Source: Candidatus Methanophagales archaeon (GTDB taxonomy: Archaea > Halobacteriota > Syntropharchaeia > Alkanophagales > Methanospirareceae). Taken from it: a stretch of 44,041 nt of DNA. Location: NCBI GenBank assembly GCA_003336485.1, contig QENH01000189.1, positions 1 to 44,041 on the forward strand. Reading direction: 5' to 3'. Shown here piece after piece: positions 8,945 through 17,168 of the stretch (position 1 is the first letter of the stretch; every line of letters begins with the position of its first letter). Made by a program: the position numbers and the translations under genes. The notes beneath the pieces were generated by a model, which worked only from the letters and a program-made list of their open reading frames with translations, did not search any database and was not told the origin of the DNA.

Positions 8945-9577
8945 ATGAACGATTGGAACAGCATATATAATGAGCGAGGAATATTACAAAAAGAAGCATC
9001 TGAAACTGTAATCGAGGCGGTTAATTTCTTTAAACAAGAACTTGTGAGAACAGTTCTTGATTTAGGATGTGGAACAGGAAGGCATACGGCATATCTGCTC
9101 AAAGAGGGATTTCAGATTTATGGCTGCGATTCATCCGAAACCGCCTTAGAACTCGCGATGGATGCACTACCTACTGTTAACTTTGAAACGTGCAATATGA
9201 CTTCCCTACCTTATGGCAATAGTTTTTTTGATGCCGTTATCTGTAACCACGTCATTCAGCATGGTACGATAGCGGAAATAAAAGCGGCAATATCCGAAAT
9301 AGACCGTATATTAAGAAAAGGTGGACTCCTGTTCTTAGTGGCGGTTTCAACAAACCATCCTAAATATCTGACGGGAACGGAAATTGAACCGAACACGAGG
9401 ATAAATACCGACAGTATAGATGGAAATCTGCCACACCATTTCTTTACCGAGAATGAACTGCGAGCTCTTTTTAGTACTCCATTTGAAATCGTGAATTTAG
9501 TCCATTTTGAAGCGCCTAGTGAGTTGGATCAGAATAAGGAAATGGCTGCGTGGAAGATGTATGCAAAGCGACTCTGA
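8945..9577 (+). CDS. Class I SAM-dependent methyltransferase
   Basis: 210 residues. The SAM site is clear: VLDLGCGTGRHTAYLLKEGF (motif I), IYGCDSSETALELA, MTSLPYGNSFFDAVICNHVIQH (motif II) and LRKGGLLFLVAVSTN (motif III). It belongs to the Methyltransf_11/25-type small-molecule group; the substrate is unknown. It starts 15 nt after abce1, so it may be expressed with it. The 155 nt after it (9578-9732) hold no gene, only a small inverted pair GAGTCAACA/TGTTGACTT. Confidence 0.8.
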   Translation: MNDWNSIYNERGILQKEASETVIEAVNFFKQELVRTVLDLGCGTGRHTAYLLKEGFQIYGCDSSETALELAMDALPTVNFETCNMTSLPYGNSFFDAVICNHVIQHGTIAEIKAAISEIDRILRKGGLLFLVAVSTNHPKYLTGTEIEPNTRINTDSIDGNLPHHFFTENELRALFSTPFEIVNLVHFEAPSELDQNKEMAAWKMYAKRL

Positions 9578-9732
9578 ACGTTTTTCATATCTGTTCGGTT
9601 AAGTACGAGTCAACATAAATAAAATACAATACGCGGGGACATAGGTAAAATAGGCGATAGATGGGTTATTGTTGACTTCTGGGGTATTTACCCTAACATG
9701 GCAAAGTGGTATATAATATGATGACAACTTGC

Positions 9733-10839
9733 TTAATGCGCATCCGCAATTTCAATCGCCGCTTTTAGTTCTGCATAATCATCGTATTCCATATCAAATT
9801 CATGTAGCACACTCACCCATTCTCTGTTCTTTAACAGCCAGTTGTAGTCATCTCTCAACTGGCAATTCTTCAAAATGCTATACGCAAGATTAACCTCAGG
9901 CGTTCGCTCCTTGTCTCTGTATGCACCTCTGAGGATATTCTCCGCTTCTCGTTTAGCATCTGGAATCGACGCTGCATCTATATTCAAAACATCGTAAAAC
10001 GTTTTATCTCCTGTGTATTTCTCCCAGTCTTCATGCTCATGTTTAATCTTTTCATACCTCTTCAGATCATCAAATCGTTCGAGCAATAGCAAATACAAAT
10101 CGTCCTTACCCGTCCATAGCGCTCTTTTATCCTCTATCTCTTCCAATTCGTAATCATCAAGAGCTTCATTTATTATAAAATCGAGCATGTAATCGTATTC
10201 AAACCGCAACTGTGGGTTCTCCAGTATCTTACGAATCTCTAACTCCAGACTGCTCATGCGTTCTATTTCAGCACTTGATTTTACCGCCAGCACTTCAATA
10301 TCCTCATCAACATCTAAAACATCATAAAAGATAGGTGCGCCGCGATGAAAGAGTTCAAGCCAGGCACCTCGTTTTTCTAGTATATACTCCCACGTAGCAT
10401 ACTCTTTCTCCTCTTTTAGCCAATCGTCATGATCGTCAATCATTTCACGCTTTATATTCGGTGTTAAACTCTGTGAAATCTTCAGGAAGAGCCGTAAAAC
10501 AATATTATAAGTAGAACGCTTTTTCTCTGTACTCAACGCATCGTATGCCCGGTCAATCACTTCAGATGGATAAACAGAACACTTCTTCTTCTGTTCATAC
10601 GCTTTTTTGAGATCATCCGCGGAAGCATCTTTTGTGACACAAAGCACGCAATAATAGGTTGGAAATCCTGATTTTAGGTCATTACTCCATTTTGGATAAA
10701 GCTGCTCAAACCGCTCGATTTTATCATATATCTTATCTAACCGCGAAGGGTCCATGTATCGCGCGGGAACTTTCCAGTAAGGGTCGTCACATGTGTAAGG
10801 TTCTAGCCATTCGTCAAATGCCCTCTTCTCCTCACCCAT
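9733..10839 (-). CDS. Degenerate J-domain protein with three J-like repeats lacking HPD
   Basis: 368 acidic residues. Three segments resemble J-domains: YYCVLCVTKDASADDLKKAY...IDRAYDALSTEKKRSTYN; FYDVLDVDEDIEVL...ILENPQLRFEYD; and FYDVLNIDAASIPDAKREA...VNLAYSILKNCQLRDDYN. Each has the Y-x-VL start and the final helix ending at a YN/YD residue. Where helix II meets helix III, HPD is absent; repeat 1 has SVYPS there. HPD is what triggers Hsp70 ATP hydrolysis in ordinary J-proteins. The gene starts 5 nt after dnaK stops, so the two are surely co-expressed. No zinc-finger or C-terminal DnaJ domains are present. Likely a dedicated partner or scaffold for this DnaK (inference). Confidence 0.75.
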   Translation of the reverse strand: MGEEKRAFDEWLEPYTCDDPYWKVPARYMDPSRLDKIYDKIERFEQLYPKWSNDLKSGFPTYYCVLCVTKDASADDLKKAYEQKKKCSVYPSEVIDRAYDALSTEKKRSTYNIVLRLFLKISQSLTPNIKREMIDDHDDWLKEEKEYATWEYILEKRGAWLELFHRGAPIFYDVLDVDEDIEVLAVKSSAEIERMSSLELEIRKILENPQLRFEYDYMLDFIINEALDDYELEEIEDKRALWTGKDDLYLLLLERFDDLKRYEKIKHEHEDWEKYTGDKTFYDVLNIDAASIPDAKREAENILRGAYRDKERTPEVNLAYSILKNCQLRDDYNWLLKNREWVSVLHEFDMEYDDYAELKAAIEIADAH

Positions 10840-10844
10840 TTAGT

Positions 10845-12584
10845 CTATTCCGTCGGTCTTAACTCCAGGCCGGAACCGTCCTTAATACCAATTTCTTTTA
10901 CCTGTTGCTTGTCCTCAAGCTCAATATCATCATAAAAAATGCTCATGCTCTTAGTTAAAATGCCCTTTCTTCTGAGTTCGCGTTTCACATCCCGAATATG
11001 CACGTTTGGATTGAGGTAGTAACTGAGGGCATCGTCTGTTTCCACATTCACAACGGTGACCTTTATTGAGTGTATCTTTAGCATTTTATCCATCCATCTG
11101 TTCTTTTCCTCCTTAGACAGCCTTCCCCTTGCCTCCATTTTTACCGTTCGCTCATTGCCGGAATCATGGTCCTTTGCTGTTACATTTAATATGCCAAATT
11201 CCGCACCTACCTCGAATGCAACATCAATTTTTGACTCATCCATCGGTTTTGGTTCTATTGAAATAAAGAACTCGCCCAGAAAACCTTTCTCTTCCGGAGA
11301 GATGCTTTCGCCCTGGTAAACACTTATTTCTACCTCGTCCATAAAGTCCCAGGGATTTGTAAATCCATTTGTCCTCTTAATTGGTATCTTCGTGTTCCGC
11401 GTAATGATCTTTGCAACGGTGCCTTCATAAGTCAGGACACCAAGCGAGCGAGAGATGACGTCGCTTATTTCCACAGGTCTTCTTATTTTACCGGATGTCT
11501 CTTTTATGTCTTCCTTCATGGCGGCAACAGCAGCACCAAGTGCAACTACTTCTATTGGGTTCACATCTCGTACAGGCTCTTTAGCAAGAAACTCTCGCAC
11601 AAACTCCTGCACCACGGGTATGTATGTGGTTCCGCCCACTAAGAGTACATCATCTATGTCTTCCTGCGAAAGGGCGGCATCGTCAAGTGCCTGTTTCATC
11701 GGCTTTTTCGTCCGTTCAATAAAGTCTGTGATCAATTCGTCAAATTCGTGCCTTGAAAGCTCATAACTAAATGCTATTGGTGCTCCATGTTTAGTGCCCG
11801 CGTAAGGCAAATTGATGGTCGCGCTATCTTTGCTTGATAGTTCTATCTTCACGCGCTCAACTTCTTCCCTTAACGACTGAAGTACAGCCCGATTTTTATC
11901 TTTCTTCTTTTTCAAGTCTATTTTATGCTTCTCTTCTATCTTATCCAACGCGAAATCCACGAGTCTTGCATCTATATCATCACCTCCTAAATGGTTATCC
12001 CCGCTCGTTGCATCCACATCGAAAAAACCTCCACCTATGGTGAGTATCGAAACATCAAACGTGCCACCGCCGAAGTCATAGACGAGCACTCTTCGCTCTT
12101 CATCCGCACGGAACCCTAAAGCTAATGCGGCTGCCGTTGGTTCGTTTAATATCCCGCGCACGTTTAAGCCCGCAATCTCACCTGCATCTTTAACCGCCTG
12201 TCGCTGCGGGTCCATGAAATATGCGGGCACTGTTATTACAGCATCAGAAAATGAAGTTCCTATTTGCTTCTCAGCGTCTTGAACGAGTTTCTTTATTATA
12301 TGTGCACTTATATATTCCGGTGGATAAGACTCTTTGCCTATTTCTACCCGGTGGTCAGTGCCCATATACCTCTTGATTGACTTTACGGTGCGCTCTGGGC
12401 TTGCAATTATATTACGCTTTGCTATACTTCCCACCGCAACAGTTCCGTCCTCTTTGAAATATACAACCGAAGGCGTCACACGCTCGCCATCGCCATTCGC
12501 TATTATTGTTGGCTCATCCAACTCTATAAACGCCACCCCAGAATTGGTCGTACCAAAATCAATCCCGATTACCTCTTCTTGCAT
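10845..12584 (-). CDS. dnaK: Divergent DnaK (Hsp70) with C-terminal ubiquitin-like domain replacing the lid
   Basis: 579 residues from ATG 12584 (SD-like AGGTGAT upstream). The ATPase domain is recognisable: IGIDFGTTNSGVAF, VYDFGGGTFDVSIL, NEPTAAALALGF, VLLVGGTTYIP. The beta substrate-binding domain follows (SLGVLTYEG, ITRNTKIP, FEVGAEFGILNVTAKDHDSG). Instead of the roughly 100-residue helical lid, only LSKEEKNRWMDKML remains. It is followed by 73 residues resembling ubiquitin, for example LEDKQQVKEIGIKDGSGLEL, ending LRPTE with no diglycine. The J-contacting arginine before I-I-N-E-P-T is glycine (VRGILNEPT), and the linker VLLLD reads VEISD. It lies between grpE (11 nt) and the J-like gene (5 nt). 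Confidence 0.92.
   Translation of the reverse strand: MQEEVIGIDFGTTNSGVAFIELDEPTIIANGDGERVTPSVVYFKEDGTVAVGSIAKRNIIASPERTVKSIKRYMGTDHRVEIGKESYPPEYISAHIIKKLVQDAEKQIGTSFSDAVITVPAYFMDPQRQAVKDAGEIAGLNVRGILNEPTAAALALGFRADEERRVLVYDFGGGTFDVSILTIGGGFFDVDATSGDNHLGGDDIDARLVDFALDKIEEKHKIDLKKKKDKNRAVLQSLREEVERVKIELSSKDSATINLPYAGTKHGAPIAFSYELSRHEFDELITDFIERTKKPMKQALDDAALSQEDIDDVLLVGGTTYIPVVQEFVREFLAKEPVRDVNPIEVVALGAAVAAMKEDIKETSGKIRRPVEISDVISRSLGVLTYEGTVAKIITRNTKIPIKRTNGFTNPWDFMDEVEISVYQGESISPEEKGFLGEFFISIEPKPMDESKIDVAFEVGAEFGILNVTAKDHDSGNERTVKMEARGRLSKEEKNRWMDKMLKIHSIKVTVVNVETDDALSYYLNPNVHIRDVKRELRRKGILTKSMSIFYDDIELEDKQQVKEIGIKDGSGLELRPTE
10848..11066 (-). other. Ubiquitin-like beta-grasp domain at the DnaK C-terminus
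   Basis: This is the coding span of the last 73 residues of DnaK. The pattern fits ubiquitin: beta-1 IKVTVVNV, a helix with IRDVKRELRRKGI (ubiquitin IENVKAKIQDKEGI), SMSIFYDDIELED (ubiquitin QRLIFAGKQLED), then VKEIGIKDGSGLELR (ubiquitin [15 protein letters not shown]). There is no terminal Gly-Gly, so it is probably a fixed interaction domain rather than a conjugated modifier. The assignment is by eye. Confidence 0.75.
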
Positions 12585-12595
12585 TCTACCATCAC

Positions 12596-13627
12596 CTACA
12601 AGCACATTCCCATATCTTTCATCTGCAAATCAGCCTCTCTTATTTCTTCCTGCCGCTCGGTATTTAACGATTCCTTTGTTCTCTTCAGTTCTTCTATCTC
12701 TTTCAATAGGTTCTCTTTCTCTTCTAATAGCTCTTTGTAATATCTAGTCAAGGCAATGTCCTCAATAACGGTTTTGTCTTTTTTTGCTTCCAGCTCAGTC
12801 AAAGACTCTTGAATGGTGTGTAATTGCCTTTTTGACTCTTTAAGTTCGACATTCAAAACTGCTTTGTTCTGCTCCAATTCATGTACCCGCAATTCCTCTG
12901 CCTCTCTTCTTTTTGCTCCTTCTTCAACCATTTTCTTTAATTCTTCCTCGCGAGCATCGAATTCTTTTGCCGATCTCTGAAGCATTTCCTCGTTTTTCTT
13001 CAATTCCCGCTCCCTTATATCCAATTCCTCGAACCTGCGCCTGAACACCCTTGACTCAAAGCCGCTCAAAATTTTCGATACAATACCTTTAGACTCTGCT
13101 TCCTCTTCCCCTGTTTCACCACCTCTGGAGATAACCACCTCAGCAGGTCTAATTAACTCACCGTTTAGCGTATACCCCTTCCTCACCAGAGAGAGAATGG
13201 TCTTATCAGGAAGGAAAGTATTTGACGTGGCTTCGATCGCGGTATGCAATTCGTCATTTAACCTATCGCCGGGTGATGGAGCAATGGGAGTTACACCTAA
13301 TGAACTCAGCAATTGGTTATAGGTCATTTCCAGGTTATTTCTCGTCCCGTCCAGCATCTTTTCTACAAGTTCAAAGCCGCTATTTGGGTTAGTTTTATAG
13401 CCGTCCATTGCGCGATCGAGCGAATCGGCAACGTTAAGCAATCGTCTGGCTAATTCACCATGCACTTTGCCACTCACTGCTTCCTCTCGGTCCTCAACTC
13501 TTTTTTTATATCTCGTAAAGTCGGATTTCAGTTTCTGACATTTCTCTTCTGCGGATTTTATTAAATCATTTTTTTCCACTAGTTCCCCTTTTGGAACCAC
13601 TACTAATTCATTCTCTTCCATATGCAT
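12596..13627 (-). CDS. grpE: GrpE nucleotide-exchange factor with long C-terminal coiled coil
   Basis: 343 residues, against about 170-210 for typical GrpE. Residues 1 to about 172 are GrpE: KCQKLKSDFTRYKKRVEDRE, LLNVADSLDRAMDGY, NNLEMTYNQLLSSLGVTPI, NDELHTAIEATSN, LVRKGYTLNGELIRPAEVVIS. Residues 173-343 form a highly charged heptad-rich coiled coil (RERELKKNEEMLQRSAKEFD, EEKENLLKEIEELKRTKESL). GrpE catalyses ADP release from DnaK. The gene heads the grpE-dnaK-J-like operon, with a TATA-like ATATTTATTAA about 25 nt upstream. Confidence 0.9.
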   Translation of the reverse strand: MHMEENELVVVPKGELVEKNDLIKSAEEKCQKLKSDFTRYKKRVEDREEAVSGKVHGELARRLLNVADSLDRAMDGYKTNPNSGFELVEKMLDGTRNNLEMTYNQLLSSLGVTPIAPSPGDRLNDELHTAIEATSNTFLPDKTILSLVRKGYTLNGELIRPAEVVISRGGETGEEEAESKGIVSKILSGFESRVFRRRFEELDIRERELKKNEEMLQRSAKEFDAREEELKKMVEEGAKRREAEELRVHELEQNKAVLNVELKESKRQLHTIQESLTELEAKKDKTVIEDIALTRYYKELLEEKENLLKEIEELKRTKESLNTERQEEIREADLQMKDMGMCL

Positions 13628-13676
13628 TCCGTCTAATTAATAAATATGGTTTAGTAATAAACTAATTTAACTATGT

Positions 13677-13707
13677 TCTCTGCGAACTCCGCGGTCTCGG
13701 CGGTAAA
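13677..13707. repeat. Dispersed repeat, 9-bp period (CTCTGCGAA family)
   Basis: Reads CTCTGCGAA-CTCCGCGGT-CTCGGCGGT-AAA, a degenerate 9-bp tandem in the gap upstream of grpE. It resembles short GC-rich repeats I have seen in intergenic DNA of unrelated prokaryotes. Only one copy is visible in this window. Confidence 0.55.
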
Positions 13708-13786
13708 TGGAATGTAACATTGTCAAGTTATTTATCTACCGCTGTTTGTGCAGATACGCCTCTTCTAACCGCACTTTACCACCGCT

Positions 13787-14491
13787 TCACTCTTCATCTA
13801 CCACATCAATCCGCCATTTGGCTTTACCAATGACCCCTTGCAGAGTTTGCAGCTCTTTCGTAGTGAGTTCCGCTCTACCTAGGATTCTTCTGAGCATAAG
13901 CAAAGTCTTCGCCTTCTTGTGCTCGCGATAGCCGATCTCATCCAGAAAGGTTTTCAGTTGCATGTATAATCGCTCCCTATCCTCAACACGCGCTAATTCC
14001 AGCGTTCCAAAAGTCACGTCACTCAACTCATAAAGTATAACTGCAACGGCATGCGAAAGATTCATCACTGGATACTCCGGGCTTGCTGGTATGCTCACAA
14101 CGAGATCACAAAGCTTCAACTCATCATTTAACAAACCTACATCTTCCCTACCAAATAAAATGGATAAGATACCACATTTGCTTGCAACCTTAGCTTTTAG
14201 TTCCGTAGGCGAAAAGAACGGCATTCTGAGGTGTTTATTTGTAGATGCGCCCAGTTTAGCTGTGGTGCCCGCGACAATAGCGGAGTTTGCAATCGCAACC
14301 GGTAACGACTCAACGATTTTGCAGCTCTGGAGCACATCGTAAGCGTGAGCGGCAACGGATAAAGCTTTTATACCTATCTCCGGCGGGTTGACTAGATACA
14401 AATCGGAGAACCCGAAATTCTTCGTCACCCGCGCTACTGCACCCACATTCTCTTCACTCTTCGGTTCCACAAGTATTATTTTGACTTCCAT
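13787..14491 (-). CDS. trmJ: TrmJ-type SPOUT 2'-O-methyltransferase
   Basis: 234 residues. SpoU/TrmH signature: ILVEPKSEENVGAVARVTKN at the N-terminus, SILFGREDVGLLNDELKLCD (motif 2) and VSIPASPEYPVMNLSHAVAV (motif 3, knot). The C-terminal helical extension (LARVEDRERLYMQLKTFL) fits TrmJ, which methylates tRNA nucleotide 32; a related rRNA target is possible. It is divergent from truA, sharing an 80-nt AT-rich promoter region, so two RNA-modification genes are linked. Confidence 0.87.
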   Translation of the reverse strand: MEVKIILVEPKSEENVGAVARVTKNFGFSDLYLVNPPEIGIKALSVAAHAYDVLQSCKIVESLPVAIANSAIVAGTTAKLGASTNKHLRMPFFSPTELKAKVASKCGILSILFGREDVGLLNDELKLCDLVVSIPASPEYPVMNLSHAVAVILYELSDVTFGTLELARVEDRERLYMQLKTFLDEIGYREHKKAKTLLMLRRILGRAELTTKELQTLQGVIGKAKWRIDVVDEE

Positions 14492-14571
14492 ATCGGTTTA
14501 ATAATATTATATATACTTTTCGATTACTTCTCTTTTAGTTAATATTAGAGAAGAAGAAATCAGGAGAGAAC

Positions 14572-15399
14572 ATGCAGGGAGAGGTGGAGCGTGTAGCCCT
14601 CAAAATCGGCTATCTTGGGACTAACTATCAAGGATTTCAAATTCAGCCGCAGGCAGAACTGCAGACAGTAGAGGGTGAACTCTTCAAAGCGTTAAAGAAA
14701 TTAGGCGTCATGGAAGACCGAAAAGCTGCGGGATATTCCTATGCTGGCAGGACAGATAAAGGTGTGCATGCTCTTGCACAGGTCGTCGCCTTTGACACCA
14801 CGAACCAGAATATGACAGCGCGAATGATAAACAGCATGCTTCCGAACGATATATGGACATTCGCAATCGCAAAGCCACATGCCGGATTTAACGCACGCAA
14901 GGAGGCGATACGCCGCGAATACCGGTATTTCTTGTTCTTACAAACCGAGTTGGACATAGCACGCATGCGTGAGGCGTCTGAATTGCTTATTGGGACATAT
15001 AATTTCTCTAACTTCTCGCAACGAGATGGTCTAAAAGGCAAGAGCCTTATAAAAGCGATAAAACAGGTAGATATCATGAATTCCGATCCGTTTATCATCA
15101 TAGACATAGCGGCAAGCGGCTTCCTACGTAAGATGGTACGGGAAATTGTGTCCGCATTGTGTATGGTTGGCAGCGGCAAGAGGGCTAAAAGCTGGATCCA
15201 GGACCTATTGGACCTGAAGATAAAGGAGCAGATAGAACCTGCACCTGCTATTGGGCTCGTTCTAAAAGACGTTTCCTATCACGAGCTCGAATTTGTAGTA
15301 GATGAATACGCGAAGCGGCGAATAACAGCGAGATTAAAGAAGGATCTCTTTTTTCACGCCACTATGGCCAAGGTGCTAAGCGATATGATAGATGTTTAA
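14572..15399 (+). CDS. truA: tRNA pseudouridine synthase A
   Basis: 275 residues. KIGYLGTNYQGFQIQPQAEL at the N-terminus and the catalytic aspartate in YSYAGRTDKGVHALAQVVAF are both present, as are IRREYRYFLFLQ and IAASGFLRKMVREIVSAL. TruA makes pseudouridine at positions 38-40 of tRNA anticodon arms. Length is normal. A GGAGAG ribosome site lies just before the ATG. The EMC3-like gene follows after about 50 nt. Confidence 0.94.
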   Translation: MQGEVERVALKIGYLGTNYQGFQIQPQAELQTVEGELFKALKKLGVMEDRKAAGYSYAGRTDKGVHALAQVVAFDTTNQNMTARMINSMLPNDIWTFAIAKPHAGFNARKEAIRREYRYFLFLQTELDIARMREASELLIGTYNFSNFSQRDGLKGKSLIKAIKQVDIMNSDPFIIIDIAASGFLRKMVREIVSALCMVGSGKRAKSWIQDLLDLKIKEQIEPAPAIGLVLKDVSYHELEFVVDEYAKRRITARLKKDLFFHATMAKVLSDMIDV

Positions 15400-15451
15400 A
15401 TACACTCACTTTAAATTAGTTCCCATACAATATGAGGTACGATAAGATAAG

Positions 15452-16105
15452 ATGGTGAATAAAGACACGGCGATACCGCAAAGGAGAATGCAGATAAAAA
15501 AAGTAGCAGATAATATGATCATGTTTTTTGCTTTTATTGTCATGTTTGCTTCTTTAGCATACCGAGAGGAGGTAGGTAGCGCTCTGGACGTGGTTTTAGG
15601 GCCGTTCGCAGATTTCGTTGGTGAGTTTTTGATCATTATCCTCATCCTATCGGTAATTACCGGTATTTACACCTCGGTAGTACAGAAATACACGATGAAC
15701 TGGGAGCTAATGGCGAAGTCGAAGGAGTATCAGAAGCAGATAAGGGATCTTCAAAAAGAGTACATGGAGGCGAAAAAGGAGAACAACCAGCATAAGATGA
15801 AGAAAATCGAGAAGACGCGGACCGAAGTGATGAGAAAGCAAACGCAATTCTCCGGTGAGATGTTCAAGCAGCAAATGAAGCCTATGGCGTATATTATGAT
15901 CATTACTATACCCATTTTTATGTGGATCTGGATGTATGTAGCAAATCACCCGGGCATGGTGGTGACTTTTCCCTTATTTGGTGTGACTGAGCTCTCTAGC
16001 GCATTTATATTCTCTCTGCCTTTCTGGGTACTTTGGTATATGATGTGCTCGATACCAATAACGCAGGTGGTAAGAAAGGCGCTGGGTATAAAGAGCGGGA
16101 TGTAG
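15452..16105 (+). CDS. DUF106 / EMC3-TMCO1 family membrane insertase (archaeal YidC-like)
   Basis: 217 residues. Three hydrophobic segments fit the Oxa1 superfamily core: FVGEFLIIILILSVITGIYT, MAYIMIITIPIFMWIWMYVA and FIFSLPFWVLWYMMCSIPIT. Between the first two lies a cytosolic charged coiled coil (YQKQIRDLQKEYMEAKKENN), as in YidC-like archaeal proteins. Another N-terminal hydrophobic stretch (MIMFFAFIVMFASLAY) precedes them. Likely role is inserting small membrane proteins. Downstream of truA in the same direction. Confidence 0.88.
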   Translation: MVNKDTAIPQRRMQIKKVADNMIMFFAFIVMFASLAYREEVGSALDVVLGPFADFVGEFLIIILILSVITGIYTSVVQKYTMNWELMAKSKEYQKQIRDLQKEYMEAKKENNQHKMKKIEKTRTEVMRKQTQFSGEMFKQQMKPMAYIMIITIPIFMWIWMYVANHPGMVVTFPLFGVTELSSAFIFSLPFWVLWYMMCSIPITQVVRKALGIKSGM

Positions 16106-16176
16106 CCTATTAATAGTATCAGTACAAAAGTCAAATAAAGTTCAATAAAAAGAAGAGGGCGTAAAGGTGACTTGGA

Positions 16177-16641
16177 ATGAAAGAAAAAGTTGAAGAGATT
16201 ATGACACGAGATGTGATTACGGCTACGGAGAGCGACACAGTGTTAAATATTGCAACAGTATTAAAAGAGAATAGTATAGCAGGTGTGCCGGTGGTCAATG
16301 ACCGAAAAGAGGTAGTTGGGGTGGTTAGTGTGTCAGATATTCTAAAGTTATTAGACGAGTTCCACTGGTACACGCCTTTCTTTTCTGCTATGGATCTTTT
16401 ACATTTGCATAGTGATGAATTAGAGAATGTGAAGCGAGACATCGAAGAAGTGAGCGAGATGAGAGTGAAGGACGCAATGTCAAAGAATCCCAAGACTATA
16501 GCACCTGATACGTTAATTGATGATGCCGCACAGATTATGTACTCTACTGGTTTTAATAGATTGCCTGTTTTGGAAGGTAAGGGCAAATTAGTCGGAATCG
16601 TTGCCAGAGCGGATATAATCTCTTCTCTCTGTGATCTATAA
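16177..16641 (+). CDS. CBS-domain pair protein (copy 1)
   Basis: 154 residues made of two CBS domains: VEEIMTRDVITATESDTVLN and IAGVPVVNDRKEVVGVVSVS form the first; MRVKDAMSKNPKTIAPDTLI and RLPVLEGKGKLVGIVARADI form the second. CBS pairs bind adenine nucleotides and act as energy sensors, but with no attached effector domain the target is unknown. A closely similar gene follows 14 nt later, so the pair arose by tandem duplication and may heterodimerise. Confidence 0.9.
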   Translation: MKEKVEEIMTRDVITATESDTVLNIATVLKENSIAGVPVVNDRKEVVGVVSVSDILKLLDEFHWYTPFFSAMDLLHLHSDELENVKRDIEEVSEMRVKDAMSKNPKTIAPDTLIDDAAQIMYSTGFNRLPVLEGKGKLVGIVARADIISSLCDL

Positions 16642-16655
16642 GGAATGGTGAGCAA

Positions 16656-17138
16656 ATGCAAGCAGAAACAGTTGTTAAAGTTAGAGAACTTATGACTACA
16701 GATGTTATAGCATTCAAGCCCAGTGCTAAAGTGCATCACGTAGCCGAAACGCTTAGAACGAGTCAGATTAGCGGTGCGCCCGTGATTGATGATCAGAGGA
16801 AGGTTATTGGCGTTATTAGTGAAGCGGACATCATGAAATTGACTGCAACCGTTCCATTCCCTGATATTGATCCGCTTAATCCTTTTCCTATCTTCTCTCT
16901 GACCGCATACAGGAAGAAGGTAGAGAAAATCCCGGCTGAAATCGAGACACTATTCGAAGGATCTGTAAAGGACGTGATGACAAAAGACCCTGTAACGATT
17001 TCACCTGATGACTCTGTTTCAGATGCTGCACGGATAATGCATAAACGCGATTTTAACCGAATTCCTGTGGTAGATGACGAAGGGAAATTGGTAGGGCTAA
17101 TAGCAAGAGCGGATATTATCGGCCTCTTTGTACAATGA
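16656..17138 (+). CDS. CBS-domain pair protein (copy 2)
   Basis: 160 residues with two CBS domains: VRELMTTDVIAFKPSAKVHH plus ISGAPVIDDQRKVIGVISEA, then VKDVMTKDPVTISPDDSVSD plus RIPVVDDEGKLVGLIARADI. It parallels the previous gene in length and in the insert between domains (FPIFSLTAYRKKVEKIPAEI here, WYTPFFSAMDLLHLHSDEL in copy 1). The start ATG 16656 overlaps no other gene; RBS AAGGAATGG lies 14 nt before. Confidence 0.9.
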   Translation: MQAETVVKVRELMTTDVIAFKPSAKVHHVAETLRTSQISGAPVIDDQRKVIGVISEADIMKLTATVPFPDIDPLNPFPIFSLTAYRKKVEKIPAEIETLFEGSVKDVMTKDPVTISPDDSVSDAARIMHKRDFNRIPVVDDEGKLVGLIARADIIGLFVQ

Positions 17139-17145
17139 GCAGAGA

Positions 17146-17168
17146 ATGCATTTTGCATTTTGCAATTA
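17146..17168. repeat. Short dispersed repeat (ATGCAAA family)
   Basis: ATGCATTTTGCATTTTGCAATTA lies in the gap between the convergent CBS and protease genes and contains the protease stop codon. The same 7-bp-period motif in the opposite orientation (AAATGCAAAATGCAAATATC) lies at 21610-21636 across another gene end. Confidence 0.5.

Noticed and set aside
9605-9680. Inverted pair GAGTCAACA/TGTTGACTT as an operator
   Set aside because: Arms are short, 50 nt apart and lie beyond the ends of two converging genes, where an operator is not expected.
10848-11066. The ubiquitin-like domain as a conjugated modifier (SAMP-like)
   Set aside because: It lacks a terminal Gly-Gly and is fused to the end of DnaK.
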